Shown here: positions 1-6,064 of the stretch, in pieces
How the letters are laid out: every line of letters begins with the position of its first letter
How positions within the stretch are numbered: position 1 is the first letter of the stretch
Source of the DNA: Allobutyricicoccus pentlandensis
GTDB taxonomy: Bacteria; Bacillota; Clostridia; Oscillospirales; QAMX01
Assembly: GCA_904398645.1 (NCBI GenBank)
Contig: CAJFPH010000042.1
Location: 1 to 7,383, forward strand
Direction: 5' to 3'
Length of the DNA: 7,383 nt
Made by a program: the position numbers and the translations under genes
The notes under the pieces: generated by a model
The model's input: the letters and a program-made list of their open reading frames with translations, nothing else
What the model was told of the DNA's origin: nothing
Databases searched by the model: none

Positions 1-23
1 ATATCAGGCTTTCCGGACATAGA

Positions 24-62
24 TACAAAAACAGCCCTCCGATTTGGAAGGCTGTTTTTGTA
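24..62 (-). terminator. Intrinsic terminator of ssrA
   Basis: A perfect 13-bp stem (24-36 pairing with 50-62) is followed by a mismatch and a further short GC stem around a small loop. Read on the minus strand the stem ends in a run of five T residues. It lies 20 bases past the mature 3' end of the tmRNA and so ends that transcript. The A-run on the other arm means it could also stop plus-strand transcription entering from the left. Confidence 0.85.
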
Positions 63-82
63 TTAAAGATTGTTCCTTAATA

Positions 83-430
83 TGGTGGAGGCGAGGGGAG
101 TTGAACCCCTGTCCGAAAATACTTCCCCATGGGCTTCTCCGGGCGCAGACGATCTATTCACATTCCCTCTGCTGCACGCCGCTCGTCAGGCTTGCAGGTT
201 CAGTAGCTTCATTATGCATGGCGCGCTCAAAGCTTTGCACGCTCACGTGCACCACTAAGTCACGCCCACATCCCGGGCCGTGGTACTCCCAGGCAGGACG
301 GCTGCGTTAGTTACGCAGCAACAAGTTCAGTATTATCGTTACTTAATTTATAAGTTGCAGTTTTTAAAGCGGCCCGCCCCGCTGCCCGCTGCCCATGTAT
401 CGGCATCCCCGTCGAAACCGGTACGCCCCC
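83..430 (-). ncRNA. ssrA: Transfer-messenger RNA (tmRNA, 10Sa RNA)
   Basis: This RNA rescues stalled ribosomes by trans-translation with SmpB, adding a degradation tag to the unfinished protein. The mature 5' end reads GGGGGCG followed by the conserved ACCGGTTTCGACGGGG block, and the 3' end reads CGCCTCC, the discriminator A, then an encoded CCA. These ends form the 7-bp acceptor stem, whose third pair is G-U, the identity element for alanyl-tRNA synthetase. The T arm is AGGGG-TTCAACT-CCCCT. The length of 348 nt is normal for a one-piece tmRNA. The tag reading frame lies in the middle (311-358). The gene is divergent from tRNA-Val, has a promoter at 494-522 and a terminator at 24-62. The call rests on sequence blocks and stem pairing and is very secure. 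Confidence 0.97.
311..358 (-). other. tmRNA proteolysis-tag reading frame
   Basis: Reading from the resume codon GCA (356-358) to the TAA stop (311-313) gives ATYKLSNDNTELVAA, 15 residues. The GCA codon was chosen because resume codons are usually Ala and because A occupies positions -4 and -6 before it, as in the E. coli determinant. The GCT codon four codons upstream lacks A at -4. A second TAA follows one base after the stop, in another frame. The tag ends in VAA rather than the common LAA. The frame and stop are clear; the exact first codon is inferred. Confidence 0.75.
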
Positions 431-493
431 ATGACAGATTTAGTATTACCGCCCCGCACAGCTTTCAAACTTGCAATCGGGCGATACATATCT

Positions 494-522
494 ATTATAT
501 CACTGTACATCGCAAAGCGCAA
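494..522 (-). promoter_or_regulatory. Promoter of ssrA
   Basis: On the minus strand TTGCGC (517-522) and a consensus TATAAT (494-499) are separated by exactly 17 bases, a good sigma-70/sigma-A promoter. Transcription would begin near 487, giving a 5' leader of roughly 57 nt before the mature tmRNA end at 430, to be removed by processing (RNase P is the usual enzyme). Confidence 0.75.
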
Positions 523-547
523 GGTTTAATCATGATTAGAAAGAACC

Positions 548-576
548 TTGACAAATAAAACGGAGAACGTTATAAT
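548..576 (+). promoter_or_regulatory. Consensus promoter of tRNA-Val
   Basis: TTGACA (548-553) and TATAAT (571-576) are both perfect consensus hexamers with the ideal 17-base spacer. Transcription would start near 583, only about five bases before the mature tRNA. This is among the strongest promoter matches possible and fits a stable RNA gene. Confidence 0.92.
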
Positions 577-587
577 AAAAATGATAT

Positions 588-664
588 GGACACTTAGCTC
601 AGTTGGCTAGAGCACCTGCTTGACGTGCAGGGGGTCAGGGGTTCAAGTCCCTTAGTGTCCACCA
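588..664 (+). tRNA. tRNA-Val (anticodon GAC)
   Basis: All arms of the cloverleaf can be read: acceptor stem GGACACT/AGTGTCC, D arm GCTC/GAGC, anticodon arm CCTGC/GCAGG with loop TTGACGT, a short variable region, and T arm AGGGG/CCCTT with loop TTCAAGT. The anticodon GAC (622-624) decodes the valine codons GUC and GUU. The discriminator A and CCA are encoded. The gene is a single-tRNA unit, divergent from ssrA, with a consensus promoter just upstream and a terminator at 748-784. Confidence 0.97.
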
Positions 665-747
665 GATTGGACATTGGATGAATATCTGCTTTTTTCCAAA
701 TGGCAGCGTTACTGTTTTCGGGACGGCTCTGATGATGTCAACAAGAG

Positions 748-784
748 ATCCGTTGAGGTCACAAAGACCCCAGCGGATTTTTTT
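748..784 (+). terminator. Intrinsic terminator after tRNA-Val
   Basis: A 13-position stem (748-760 with 766-778, one G-T pair and one A-C mismatch) encloses an ACAAA loop and runs directly into seven T residues. It lies 84 bases past the tRNA and is the obvious end of that transcript. Confidence 0.85.
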
Positions 785-1033
785 ATTTCGCTGCTTGTAG
801 ACGAAACCGTAAGGCTTGCAACAGATAAATTGGGTAGACACTTTTTTCCTTAATCTTTTCCGAAGGTGAAACGGTCTTGGATGAAGCCGGTAAATTGCAA
901 AAATATTCAGGCATTGCGTAAAGTTACCCTTGAGGGCGAGCGTTTTGGTACATAATTTGAATTGAGAGCGAAGCGCTGTGGGTGTCCGCACTTTTTTGAG
1001 TCCTGTGTATAGAACATATGGGGAGGAAGAGAA
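785..1033. other. Intergenic stretch, no convincing gene
   Basis: Together with the tRNA trailer this makes about 370 bases without a supported gene. A 118-codon open frame runs on the minus strand from 991 to 635, but its C-terminal end is antisense to the tRNA, it has no visible ribosome binding site, and it is rich in Lys, Arg, Cys and Phe without domain-like patterning. A weak hairpin (978-991, five pairs with one bulged G) followed by six T residues (992-997) could be a second plus-strand terminator. A TATAGA box near 1017 is a poor promoter candidate for the next gene, because no good -35 is present. Confidence 0.5.
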
Positions 1034-2119
1034 ATGAATGAAGCCAGACTGAGATCGGCCATCCGCGCCTATATATCTAAAAAGAAAGCGAATGCGGCAT
1101 ATTACGATGAGCGCTGGGCGGAACGCAGGGAACGCAGAGAATACTACCAGTCTTTTGGAAAAACCAGGCTTCTTGCCATGACCGAAGATGAATTTCTTGC
1201 GTATATCAGCAAACTCTGGTCTATGCTGATATGGGGCAACAAAAAATACGTTGTGGACAAGCTGATAGCGGACAACGGCTTTGAAACTGTAAAAAAGCAG
1301 CTTGCCGAGTTACTTTTTGGCAGCTCTGCCATTGAAAAACGTTGGGATACGTTTCTCAAGAATGTAAAGGGCCTTGGCCCTGCCACCATCAGCGAACTGC
1401 TGACTTATGCCAATCCGCGCGAATATGCCATTTTTAATAAAACTACGATTTTATGCTATACGTATCTCGACGTGGCCGATATGCCGAAGTACAACTATCA
1501 GTATACGGGAAAAAGGTATGCAGAGATTTGTAATACAGCCAGGAGGATTGCAGCAGTCATGGCGGATGCCGGCGCGGAAAATACAGACTTGCTGGCGGTG
1601 GACTATTTTTTGTGGGATGAAGTTCTGCCGCTGGCGGAAAAGATAGCGTCTATTCATGAACCGCAGACTGTTGCTGTTGTGGACAGGCCTGCAACGGCGA
1701 GGGACTCGAAATCTCTGCATGATGAAATCAAGGAAAAGCTGGTTGCAATTGGGGAGCTGCTCGGATTTGAAAGCCGTGCGGAGGTGCGGATTACTGCCGG
1801 GGCCGTAGTTGATGCTGTTTGGGAAGCCAGGATCGGCAACATGGGGAAAGCAATTTATGTTTTCGAAGTGCAGTCAAAAGGATCAATTGACAGCTTGATT
1901 TTGAATTTGAAAAAGGCACAGAACAATGCCGCTGTTCAAGCAGTTGTTGCCGTTGCAGATGAGGAGCAGCTTGCGAAAATCCTGAAAGAGAGCAGGGGCG
2001 TTATTGATGAAAAGGATCTCAGGACATGGACTTCGGAAGATGTCCTGGCGGTCTATGACGCACTTGTCCGGGCGCATGAATCGATTAATAAACTGGCCCT
2101 CGTGCCGGAGAGCTTTTAG
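1034..2119 (+). CDS. HhH-like and PD-(D/E)XK nuclease-like protein
   Basis: The 361-residue protein is soluble, with no signal peptide or membrane segment. The ATG is preceded by GGGAGG at good spacing. The N-terminal half is helical and charged (R/E-rich at 28-37). It contains a helix-hairpin-helix-like stretch at 107-138 (VKGLGPATISELL, then a conserved-looking NPREYAIFNKTT), a type of motif used for sequence-nonspecific DNA contact. The C-terminal part (about 226-345) resembles a PD-(D/E)XK nuclease fold: a helix with E231, a strand carrying D260 (VVDAVW), then E278-V-Q280-S-K282, followed by a helix. A D...ExQ centre of this kind is known in BglII. I infer a DNA-cleaving or DNA-binding protein, perhaps for defence or repair. 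No partner helicase, ATPase or DNA methylase is visible beside it. The nuclease assignment is moderate and the biological role unknown. Confidence 0.65.
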   Translation: MNEARLRSAIRAYISKKKANAAYYDERWAERRERREYYQSFGKTRLLAMTEDEFLAYISKLWSMLIWGNKKYVVDKLIADNGFETVKKQLAELLFGSSAIEKRWDTFLKNVKGLGPATISELLTYANPREYAIFNKTTILCYTYLDVADMPKYNYQYTGKRYAEICNTARRIAAVMADAGAENTDLLAVDYFLWDEVLPLAEKIASIHEPQTVAVVDRPATARDSKSLHDEIKEKLVAIGELLGFESRAEVRITAGAVVDAVWEARIGNMGKAIYVFEVQSKGSIDSLILNLKKAQNNAAVQAVVAVADEEQLAKILKESRGVIDEKDLRTWTSEDVLAVYDALVRAHESINKLALVPESF

Positions 2120-2345
2120 TTCTTGTATTTTATGAGTGACGCCGGGTATAGAAATCGTTAAAAACGCAAGCCAGCATATGATAGAATTGTTTGAAGGGCG
2201 GTGAACTCTTAATGAGACCTATTCGAGATATCAGCTCGGTGCAGTATCTCTGATGGCGGACTGTATCGAGAATTTCATATTTTGCTATTAGGAGGCTGCA
2301 CCGATTTTATAACCGAATGCCATGTTATAAAAAGGAGTAGTCGAT
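2120..2345. other. Intergenic gap with possible gene remnants
   Basis: No terminator is visible after the nuclease-like gene, so read-through into the methyltransferase gene is possible. Two short coding-like pieces sit in tandem. The frame 2136-2204 (GTG to TGA) encodes TPGIEIVKNASQHMIELFEGR after the first residue's neighbour, which reads like a protein C-terminus. Seven bases later an ATG at 2212 opens MRPIRDISSVQYL and stops at 2253. They may be decayed remnants of a lost operon; they could equally be chance. Confidence 0.3.
2305..2332. repeat. Inverted repeat beside methyltransferase RBS
   Basis: TTTTATAAC (2305-2313) and GTTATAAAA (2324-2332) are perfect 9-bp inverted arms with a 10-base spacer. 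The right arm abuts the AAGGAG ribosome binding site (2332-2337) of the methyltransferase gene. It could be an operator for a dimeric repressor or an RNA hairpin next to the ribosome binding site. Both arms are AT-rich, so a -10 box could also lie inside. Confidence 0.5.
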
Positions 2346-3140
2346 ATGCATTTAGAATTATTAAAAATGCAGTGGTTGCAGGAAGAACGTGCTGCGCATA
2401 TCCATGGGTGGGATTTTTCTCATATTGAAGGCCGCTATGAAGAAGGCCTGGACATACCATGGAACTTTGAGGCAATAATACGCCAATATTTATCTCCCAA
2501 TCACAAGTTGCTGGATATGGATACCGGAGGCGGAGAGTTTTTATTACGTTTAAATCATCCGCATAGCAACACCAGTGCGACAGAAGGCTATCCTCCCAAT
2601 ATTGCCTTGTGCAGGTCGATTCTGTTACCGCTTGGAATAGACTTTTGGGAATCGCAGGATGCCGGTCATCTGCCATTTTCTGACTGCTCATTTGATATCG
2701 TCATCAACCGTCACGGCGATTTTGATGTCGGTGAGTTGTTCCGTATCTTGAAGCCCGGCGGCATATTTATGACCCAGCAAGTCGGCGCAGAGAATGACCG
2801 GGAACTGGTTGAGCTACTGCTTCCCAATACGGAAATCCCTTACCCCGAACAATACCTTAAAAAAGTGCGTAAAAAATTTCTCGAGAGAGGTTTTCAAATT
2901 TTACATTCGAAGGAAGCGTTTTCTAAAATTAAGTTTTATGACGTTGGCGCGTTGGTATGGTTTGCTCGAATAATCGAGTGGGAATTCCCGGGGTTTTCTG
3001 TAGAATCCTGCTTTGATAATTTGTGTAAAGCGCAACAAATGTTAGACGAAAAGGGAAGTTTAGAGGCGTCTACACATAGGTATTTGCTGGTGGCTTTGAA
3101 ACCTGTAGAAAATGAGGTTAAACAGGATATTTGTTGGTAG
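2346..3140 (+). CDS. Class I SAM-dependent methyltransferase
   Basis: The protein (264 residues) should transfer a methyl group from S-adenosylmethionine to an unidentified substrate in the cytoplasm. It has the Methyltransf_11-type core: motif I LLDMDTGGGEFLL at 55-67, an acidic residue at the end of the second strand (E80), D105 followed by LPF (109-111), motif IV FDIVINRHG at 116-124, and the LKPGG post-motif at 135-139. The N-terminal segment around W22 and the C-terminal cap (about 150-264) would set substrate choice. No NPPY or DPPY motif is present, so a DNA-adenine target is unlikely; a small molecule, tRNA or protein are open options. The ATG follows AAGGAG by eight bases. The gene is followed at 3203-3244 by a strong terminator, so it ends its transcript. 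Family assignment is secure; substrate is unknown. Confidence 0.88.
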   Translation: MHLELLKMQWLQEERAAHIHGWDFSHIEGRYEEGLDIPWNFEAIIRQYLSPNHKLLDMDTGGGEFLLRLNHPHSNTSATEGYPPNIALCRSILLPLGIDFWESQDAGHLPFSDCSFDIVINRHGDFDVGELFRILKPGGIFMTQQVGAENDRELVELLLPNTEIPYPEQYLKKVRKKFLERGFQILHSKEAFSKIKFYDVGALVWFARIIEWEFPGFSVESCFDNLCKAQQMLDEKGSLEASTHRYLLVALKPVENEVKQDICW

Positions 3141-3157
3141 CCGGATTTCGGCCAGAA

Positions 3158-3181
3158 CCGGCAAAGAGCGTGTTTTGCCGG
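3158..3181 (+). repeat. Hairpin in methyltransferase 3' trailer
   Basis: CCGGCAAA and TTTGCCGG form a perfect 8-bp stem around an 8-base loop. It has no T-run after it and so is not a terminator itself. TAGCCGG at 3138-3144 can pair instead with CCGGCTA at 3178-3184, giving two alternative folds just ahead of the real terminator; it may protect the mRNA 3' end. Confidence 0.4.
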
Positions 3182-3202
3182 CTATCCCCCCCTGATATGA
3201 CG

Positions 3203-3244
3203 ATAGAGAGTGAAAGCTTTGTGGTGCTTTCACTCTCTATTTTT
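3203..3244 (+). terminator. Intrinsic terminator after methyltransferase
   Basis: A perfect 15-bp stem (3203-3217 with 3226-3240) closes an 8-base loop and is followed by a run of T residues to 3244. There is no T-run on the other side, so it works on the plus strand only. Confidence 0.9.
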
Positions 3245-3421
3245 ATAAATAAACCGGCAGCCGCAATGCCGCAAAATACGATAAATCGTTTCTTATGCAC
3301 TGACTTTATACGGTTTTGCAGCTTGTTATTTCTATGAAAAAGCGCGCTGTTCCATGTTGCCTGACTTCCATGATAGAAAGTTTTATAAACTGGTGAAGCT
3401 GCTTCTTATCATTCAGCCGAA

Positions 3422-3438
3422 AAAAAGACTATCTTTTT
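3422..3438. repeat. Short inverted repeat upstream of cyclase -10 box
   Basis: AAAAAGA and TCTTTTT flank a 3-base centre (CTA), a perfect inverted repeat lying where the -35 region would be. It could be a binding site for an activator or repressor of the cyclase gene. Being AT-rich and short, it may also be chance. Confidence 0.35.
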
Positions 3439-3449
3439 CGTAGATTTTC

Positions 3450-3458
3450 TGATATAAT
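3450..3458 (+). promoter_or_regulatory. Extended -10 promoter of cyclase gene
   Basis: TGATATAAT combines a perfect TATAAT (3453-3458) with the TGN extension. No good -35 hexamer lies 17 bases upstream, as often seen in extended -10 promoters or ones needing an activator. Transcription would start near 3465. Confidence 0.7.
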
Positions 3459-3578
3459 GGCATCAGCGTTTAGGAACTGTTATTAAAAACAGGTATGAAC
3501 AGGCCTATGGCAGCGAGCGCAGTCTAAATGGCTTGCACGATGTAATGCAAACTGGTTTCATATTCTGGAGGAGAAGCT

Positions 3579-5525
3579 ATGAAAAAGAAACATGGGGTTC
3601 ATTGGCAAAAACCAATGACGGTAACGCTGGTGTTAATTTTCCTAATGACACTTGGTTCTTTTTTTGTAACGGGCTATATCAATCGAATAGAGGAAGACCG
3701 CAGTTTCGAACGTCTCCATGAAGAAACAGAAGCGCTGGCGCAGGACATTGAGGCCTATGCACAAAGCGACAGAGAACAACTGGAAATGATCTCCACAGTT
3801 GTTGCGGGATATCAGGATTTAACGTCTTCCGATTTATGGGGTATTTTGGATTCCTATGACACAGTAGGGATGATGTCCCGGCTGGAGCTGCTGTTGCCGG
3901 ATAACTCCGTGCTCATAAAAGGTGGCCGCCGTGTTGATGTGGACGGCTTTCTATCCTTCGACCAGCTGAAAGACCTCGGGGCCCATATTACGGACCGGGA
4001 ACTGGATGTAACTGGTGAGGATCAGGAAGAGCGATATGTTCTGCGGCACTATGTTCCCGTCAATCGGGATGGGGAGACGATTGCCATGCTCTATGGAGTG
4101 GTAGAGTTGGGTAGCTTGCCGGAGAAACTGATGGGTGAACCCTATGGGGGCGAAGCCGCCATATATATCATTGACGGAGAAACCGGAGATTTCCTGGTAG
4201 ATACCTGGCATAATGAACCGGGGAATATATGGGATCTTGGCGAAAGGCCGATGGCTCGAGGCTATAATCACGAGCAGTTAAAACAGGGATTGATTGATGG
4301 GGAGACAGGATATGTTGTTTTTGTCTCCAAAACGATTGGGAAGTATCTGTATTTTTATTATGAACCTCTGCAAATCAACAACTGGCGGATTGCCCTATCC
4401 GTATCGGAGGATGTGGTGTTTGCAAGGGCAAATGTGATTAAAGAAATACTAAATGCGTTTCTGCTGTTTGAAGGCCTGTGCTTTGTTCTATATTTTTTGT
4501 GGATGTTTCGCTATGTACGCCGGGAAACCGGTGAAAAGCAGAGCCAGCTGGATGCAATTAATTATATGTACGATGTGGGAAATTTGCTCTTCAATGCCCA
4601 TGAAAAACAGGAACATATCAAAACGGCGCTGGAGAAGATTGCACGGATTACTTCCGCAGAAAAGGCGGGATTTTGGGCAATGGCAAAGCGGGACGTCGAT
4701 AGCCTTTTCCTGTGGGAAAAGGACGCCCATGAAAACACAGATAGATCCGGAGCAGAGTGGAGAGAGAGCCTTAGCTGCGTTCTGAAGTATTTTGAAGAGG
4801 GAAATTCTCAATTTGAGGCAGCGGATCGGGAAGAAATTCGGAAGATCTGTCCGAACCAGGAGGCAGATTCCCTATATAATTTCATGGCAGTATCTGTAGA
4901 GGATATGGACGGCAGTATTTGCGGGATTCTGTTTGCCTGTAATATGCCGGAGGGAAAGATGAACCCGACGCTGCTGAAAAGCGTAAGCTTCAGCTTTAGC
5001 ATGTTCAGCCATAATATGCGAATCTATAATGCCGCAAAAGAGTTAGGAGAAAGCGATACGCTCCTGGGTCTTTATAATAGGAACCGGTATGAAATGGACT
5101 TGCCGGAGTATCTGAAACGATATAACAAATCTTTGGCGTGCGTCTATATGGATATCAATGGTCTTCATGAATTAAATAATCAGAAGGGGCATGATGCGGG
5201 AGACGAAATGTTGAAAGCCACAGCCAGAACGTTGCGAGAAAAATTTGGAGATCAGTATACTTACCGGATTGGCGGAGATGAGTTTTTAGCTTTTTGTGTG
5301 GACGTAGATGAAGAAACGGTCAATCAATTGAGCCGTGATGTTGCAGAACAACTGGAAAAAGAAGGAGTACATATTTCGATTGGCGTTCAATGGCAGGAAA
5401 AAGTCACCTCTATGAGCGCTATCATAAAAGAAGCTGAAAAGAAAATGTACGCGGCGAAAAAGAAATATTATGAAAAAAAGAAAAATGACTGGCGGGAGGG
5501 AGATCACCGGCGTTTAGAAGGTTGA
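3579..5525 (+). CDS. Membrane sensor diguanylate cyclase (Cache-GAF-GGDEF)
   Basis: The enzyme (648 residues) makes cyclic di-GMP from two GTP. Order: basic N-terminus, membrane segment about 12-33, an extracytoplasmic sensor region about 34-285 that resembles a dCache fold, second membrane segment about 288-311, a GAF-like domain about 325-480, and the GGDEF domain about 488-632. Cyclase motifs are complete: DTLLGLYNRNRYE (493-505), MDIN with metal-binding D525, NNQKGHDAGDEML (533-545), and RIGGDEF with G565-F569. The inhibitory I-site (RxxD, six residues before the motif) is absent: the positions are F556 and Q559. Product inhibition of the usual kind is therefore unlikely. The ATG is preceded by GGAGG with seven bases between. 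The gene stands alone, between its own promoter and a terminator at 5566-5603. The ligand is unknown; an amino acid or other small molecule is typical of dCache domains. Confidence 0.92.
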   Translation: MKKKHGVHWQKPMTVTLVLIFLMTLGSFFVTGYINRIEEDRSFERLHEETEALAQDIEAYAQSDREQLEMISTVVAGYQDLTSSDLWGILDSYDTVGMMSRLELLLPDNSVLIKGGRRVDVDGFLSFDQLKDLGAHITDRELDVTGEDQEERYVLRHYVPVNRDGETIAMLYGVVELGSLPEKLMGEPYGGEAAIYIIDGETGDFLVDTWHNEPGNIWDLGERPMARGYNHEQLKQGLIDGETGYVVFVSKTIGKYLYFYYEPLQINNWRIALSVSEDVVFARANVIKEILNAFLLFEGLCFVLYFLWMFRYVRRETGEKQSQLDAINYMYDVGNLLFNAHEKQEHIKTALEKIARITSAEKAGFWAMAKRDVDSLFLWEKDAHENTDRSGAEWRESLSCVLKYFEEGNSQFEAADREEIRKICPNQEADSLYNFMAVSVEDMDGSICGILFACNMPEGKMNPTLLKSVSFSFSMFSHNMRIYNAAKELGESDTLLGLYNRNRYEMDLPEYLKRYNKSLACVYMDINGLHELNNQKGHDAGDEMLKATARTLREKFGDQYTYRIGGDEFLAFCVDVDEETVNQLSRDVAEQLEKEGVHISIGVQWQEKVTSMSAIIKEAEKKMYAAKKKYYEKKKNDWREGDHRRLEG

Positions 5526-5565
5526 AAAAGCAAATTGCCGGATTTCGGTGAAATCTGTTTAGAAC

Positions 5566-5603
5566 AAAAAATGCTGTTTTGCAATTGCAAAACAGCATTT
5601 TTT
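5566..5603. terminator. Bidirectional terminator, 38-base perfect palindrome
   Basis: The arms 5566-5582 and 5587-5603 match perfectly and even the AATT centre is self-complementary. Each strand ends the stem in six T residues. It lies between the convergent cyclase gene (plus) and the HEAT-repeat gene (minus), about 40 bases and 6 bases from their stop codons, and serves both. Confidence 0.92.
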
Positions 5604-5609
5604 ATGTAG

Positions 5610-5951
5610 TTATCTCTCGTCGCTTGCAATGATCTGTGCGATGGACTCCTGGCACACCGGCACAATAGATGCATTGGCTTCCTGAGTCATAATGTTGCGA
5701 ATGTGTTCTGCCCCTGCTTTTCTACCGTTGACGCCAAGCGCGATGACCGCAGCTTTACGTACATTGATGTCGCCATTGCGAACCAGATCAACCAGAGTAT
5801 TAAAAGCCTCGTCCTGCTTGATAGGACCCAACGCGGTTGCAACAGCCGCCCGAACTTCCGGATCTTTATCAAGAGCCAGTTTACAGAGCTTTTTTACTTT
5901 CTTCTTTTCGCCCAAAACAGCAATTTTGGCAACTTTCTTCTCGGTGCTCAA
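5610..5951 (-). CDS. Small HEAT-repeat protein
   Basis: The product (113 residues) is a cytoplasmic, all-helical scaffold built of about three HEAT repeats at 16-43, 47-74 and 78-108. The first two show the repeat signature DPEVRAAVATALG (30-42) and DINVRKAAVIALG (61-73). The third is more divergent. Such short HEAT proteins bind other proteins; the partner cannot be told from the sequence. The start chosen is TTG at 5949-5951 because a full AAGGAGG (5959-5965 on the minus strand) lies seven bases ahead. A longer frame reaching 6029 would run through this site and is rejected. Its own promoter is at 6065-6093, with a leader of about 107 nt. It converges on the cyclase gene with a shared terminator. 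No enzyme motif is present. Confidence 0.85.
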   Translation of the reverse strand: MSTEKKVAKIAVLGEKKKVKKLCKLALDKDPEVRAAVATALGPIKQDEAFNTLVDLVRNGDINVRKAAVIALGVNGRKAGAEHIRNIMTQEANASIVPVCQESIAQIIASDER

Positions 5952-5958
5952 TGTTAAC

Positions 5959-5965
5959 CCTCCTT
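5959..5965 (-). promoter_or_regulatory. RBS fixing the TTG start of the HEAT gene
   Basis: AAGGAGG on the minus strand, seven bases ahead of TTG at 5949-5951. Its strength and spacing decide the start codon against the longer upstream frame. Confidence 0.85.
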
Positions 5966-5977
5966 CAAGATAAAGAC

Positions 5978-5995
5978 TCCTGTAAAGAAACAGGA
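5978..5995 (-). repeat. Small hairpin in HEAT gene leader
   Basis: TCCTGT and ACAGGA form a 6-bp stem with a 6-base loop, 12 bases upstream of the ribosome binding site. It may affect translation or mRNA stability; there is no T-run, so it is not a terminator. Confidence 0.35.
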
Positions 5996-6064
5996 ATCCA
6001 AGCCGAATCTCTCCGACCAGAAAAATCAAGAAAACATCGTGGCGGAAACGTTCGTATAATAGAA

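Larger units (their letters stand above)
3245..3578. other. Intergenic region and leader of the cyclase gene
   Basis: The left part (3245-3420) has no gene that I can support. The right part holds the promoter at 3450-3458 and a leader of about 114 nt. The leader has small hairpins (CTGTT 3477-3481 with AACAG 3488-3492; TTGCA/TGCAA just before the ribosome binding site). I looked for a c-di-GMP riboswitch there and do not recognise one. Confidence 0.5.

Noticed and set aside
44..558. Plus-strand open frames across the tmRNA
   Set aside because: They are antisense to ssrA, whose ends and tag are unmistakable.
83..664. Mobile-element attachment site at ssrA or tRNA-Val
   Set aside because: Both RNA genes are intact, but no integrase gene and no duplicated 3'-end segment is visible in the window.
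635..991. 118-codon minus-strand open frame after the tRNA
   Set aside because: Its C-terminal codons are antisense to the tRNA-Val gene, it lacks a ribosome binding site and has no domain-like pattern. Treated as non-coding.
1034..3140. Restriction-modification pair formed by the nuclease-like and methyltransferase genes
   Set aside because: The methyltransferase lacks DNA-methylase motifs such as NPPY/DPPY or a PC catalytic motif and looks like a small-molecule, RNA or protein enzyme; a 226-base gap also separates the genes.
3118..3337. Open frames on both strands around the methyltransferase terminator
   Set aside because: They run through a 15-bp terminator stem and have no ribosome binding site; artefacts of the palindrome.
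3465..3578. c-di-GMP riboswitch in the cyclase leader
   Set aside because: The conserved blocks of class I and class II c-di-GMP riboswitches could not be found.
5952..6029. N-terminal extension of the HEAT protein to 6029
   Set aside because: It would place the strong AAGGAGG at 5959-5965 inside the coding region; the TTG at 5949-5951 fits that site at ideal spacing.
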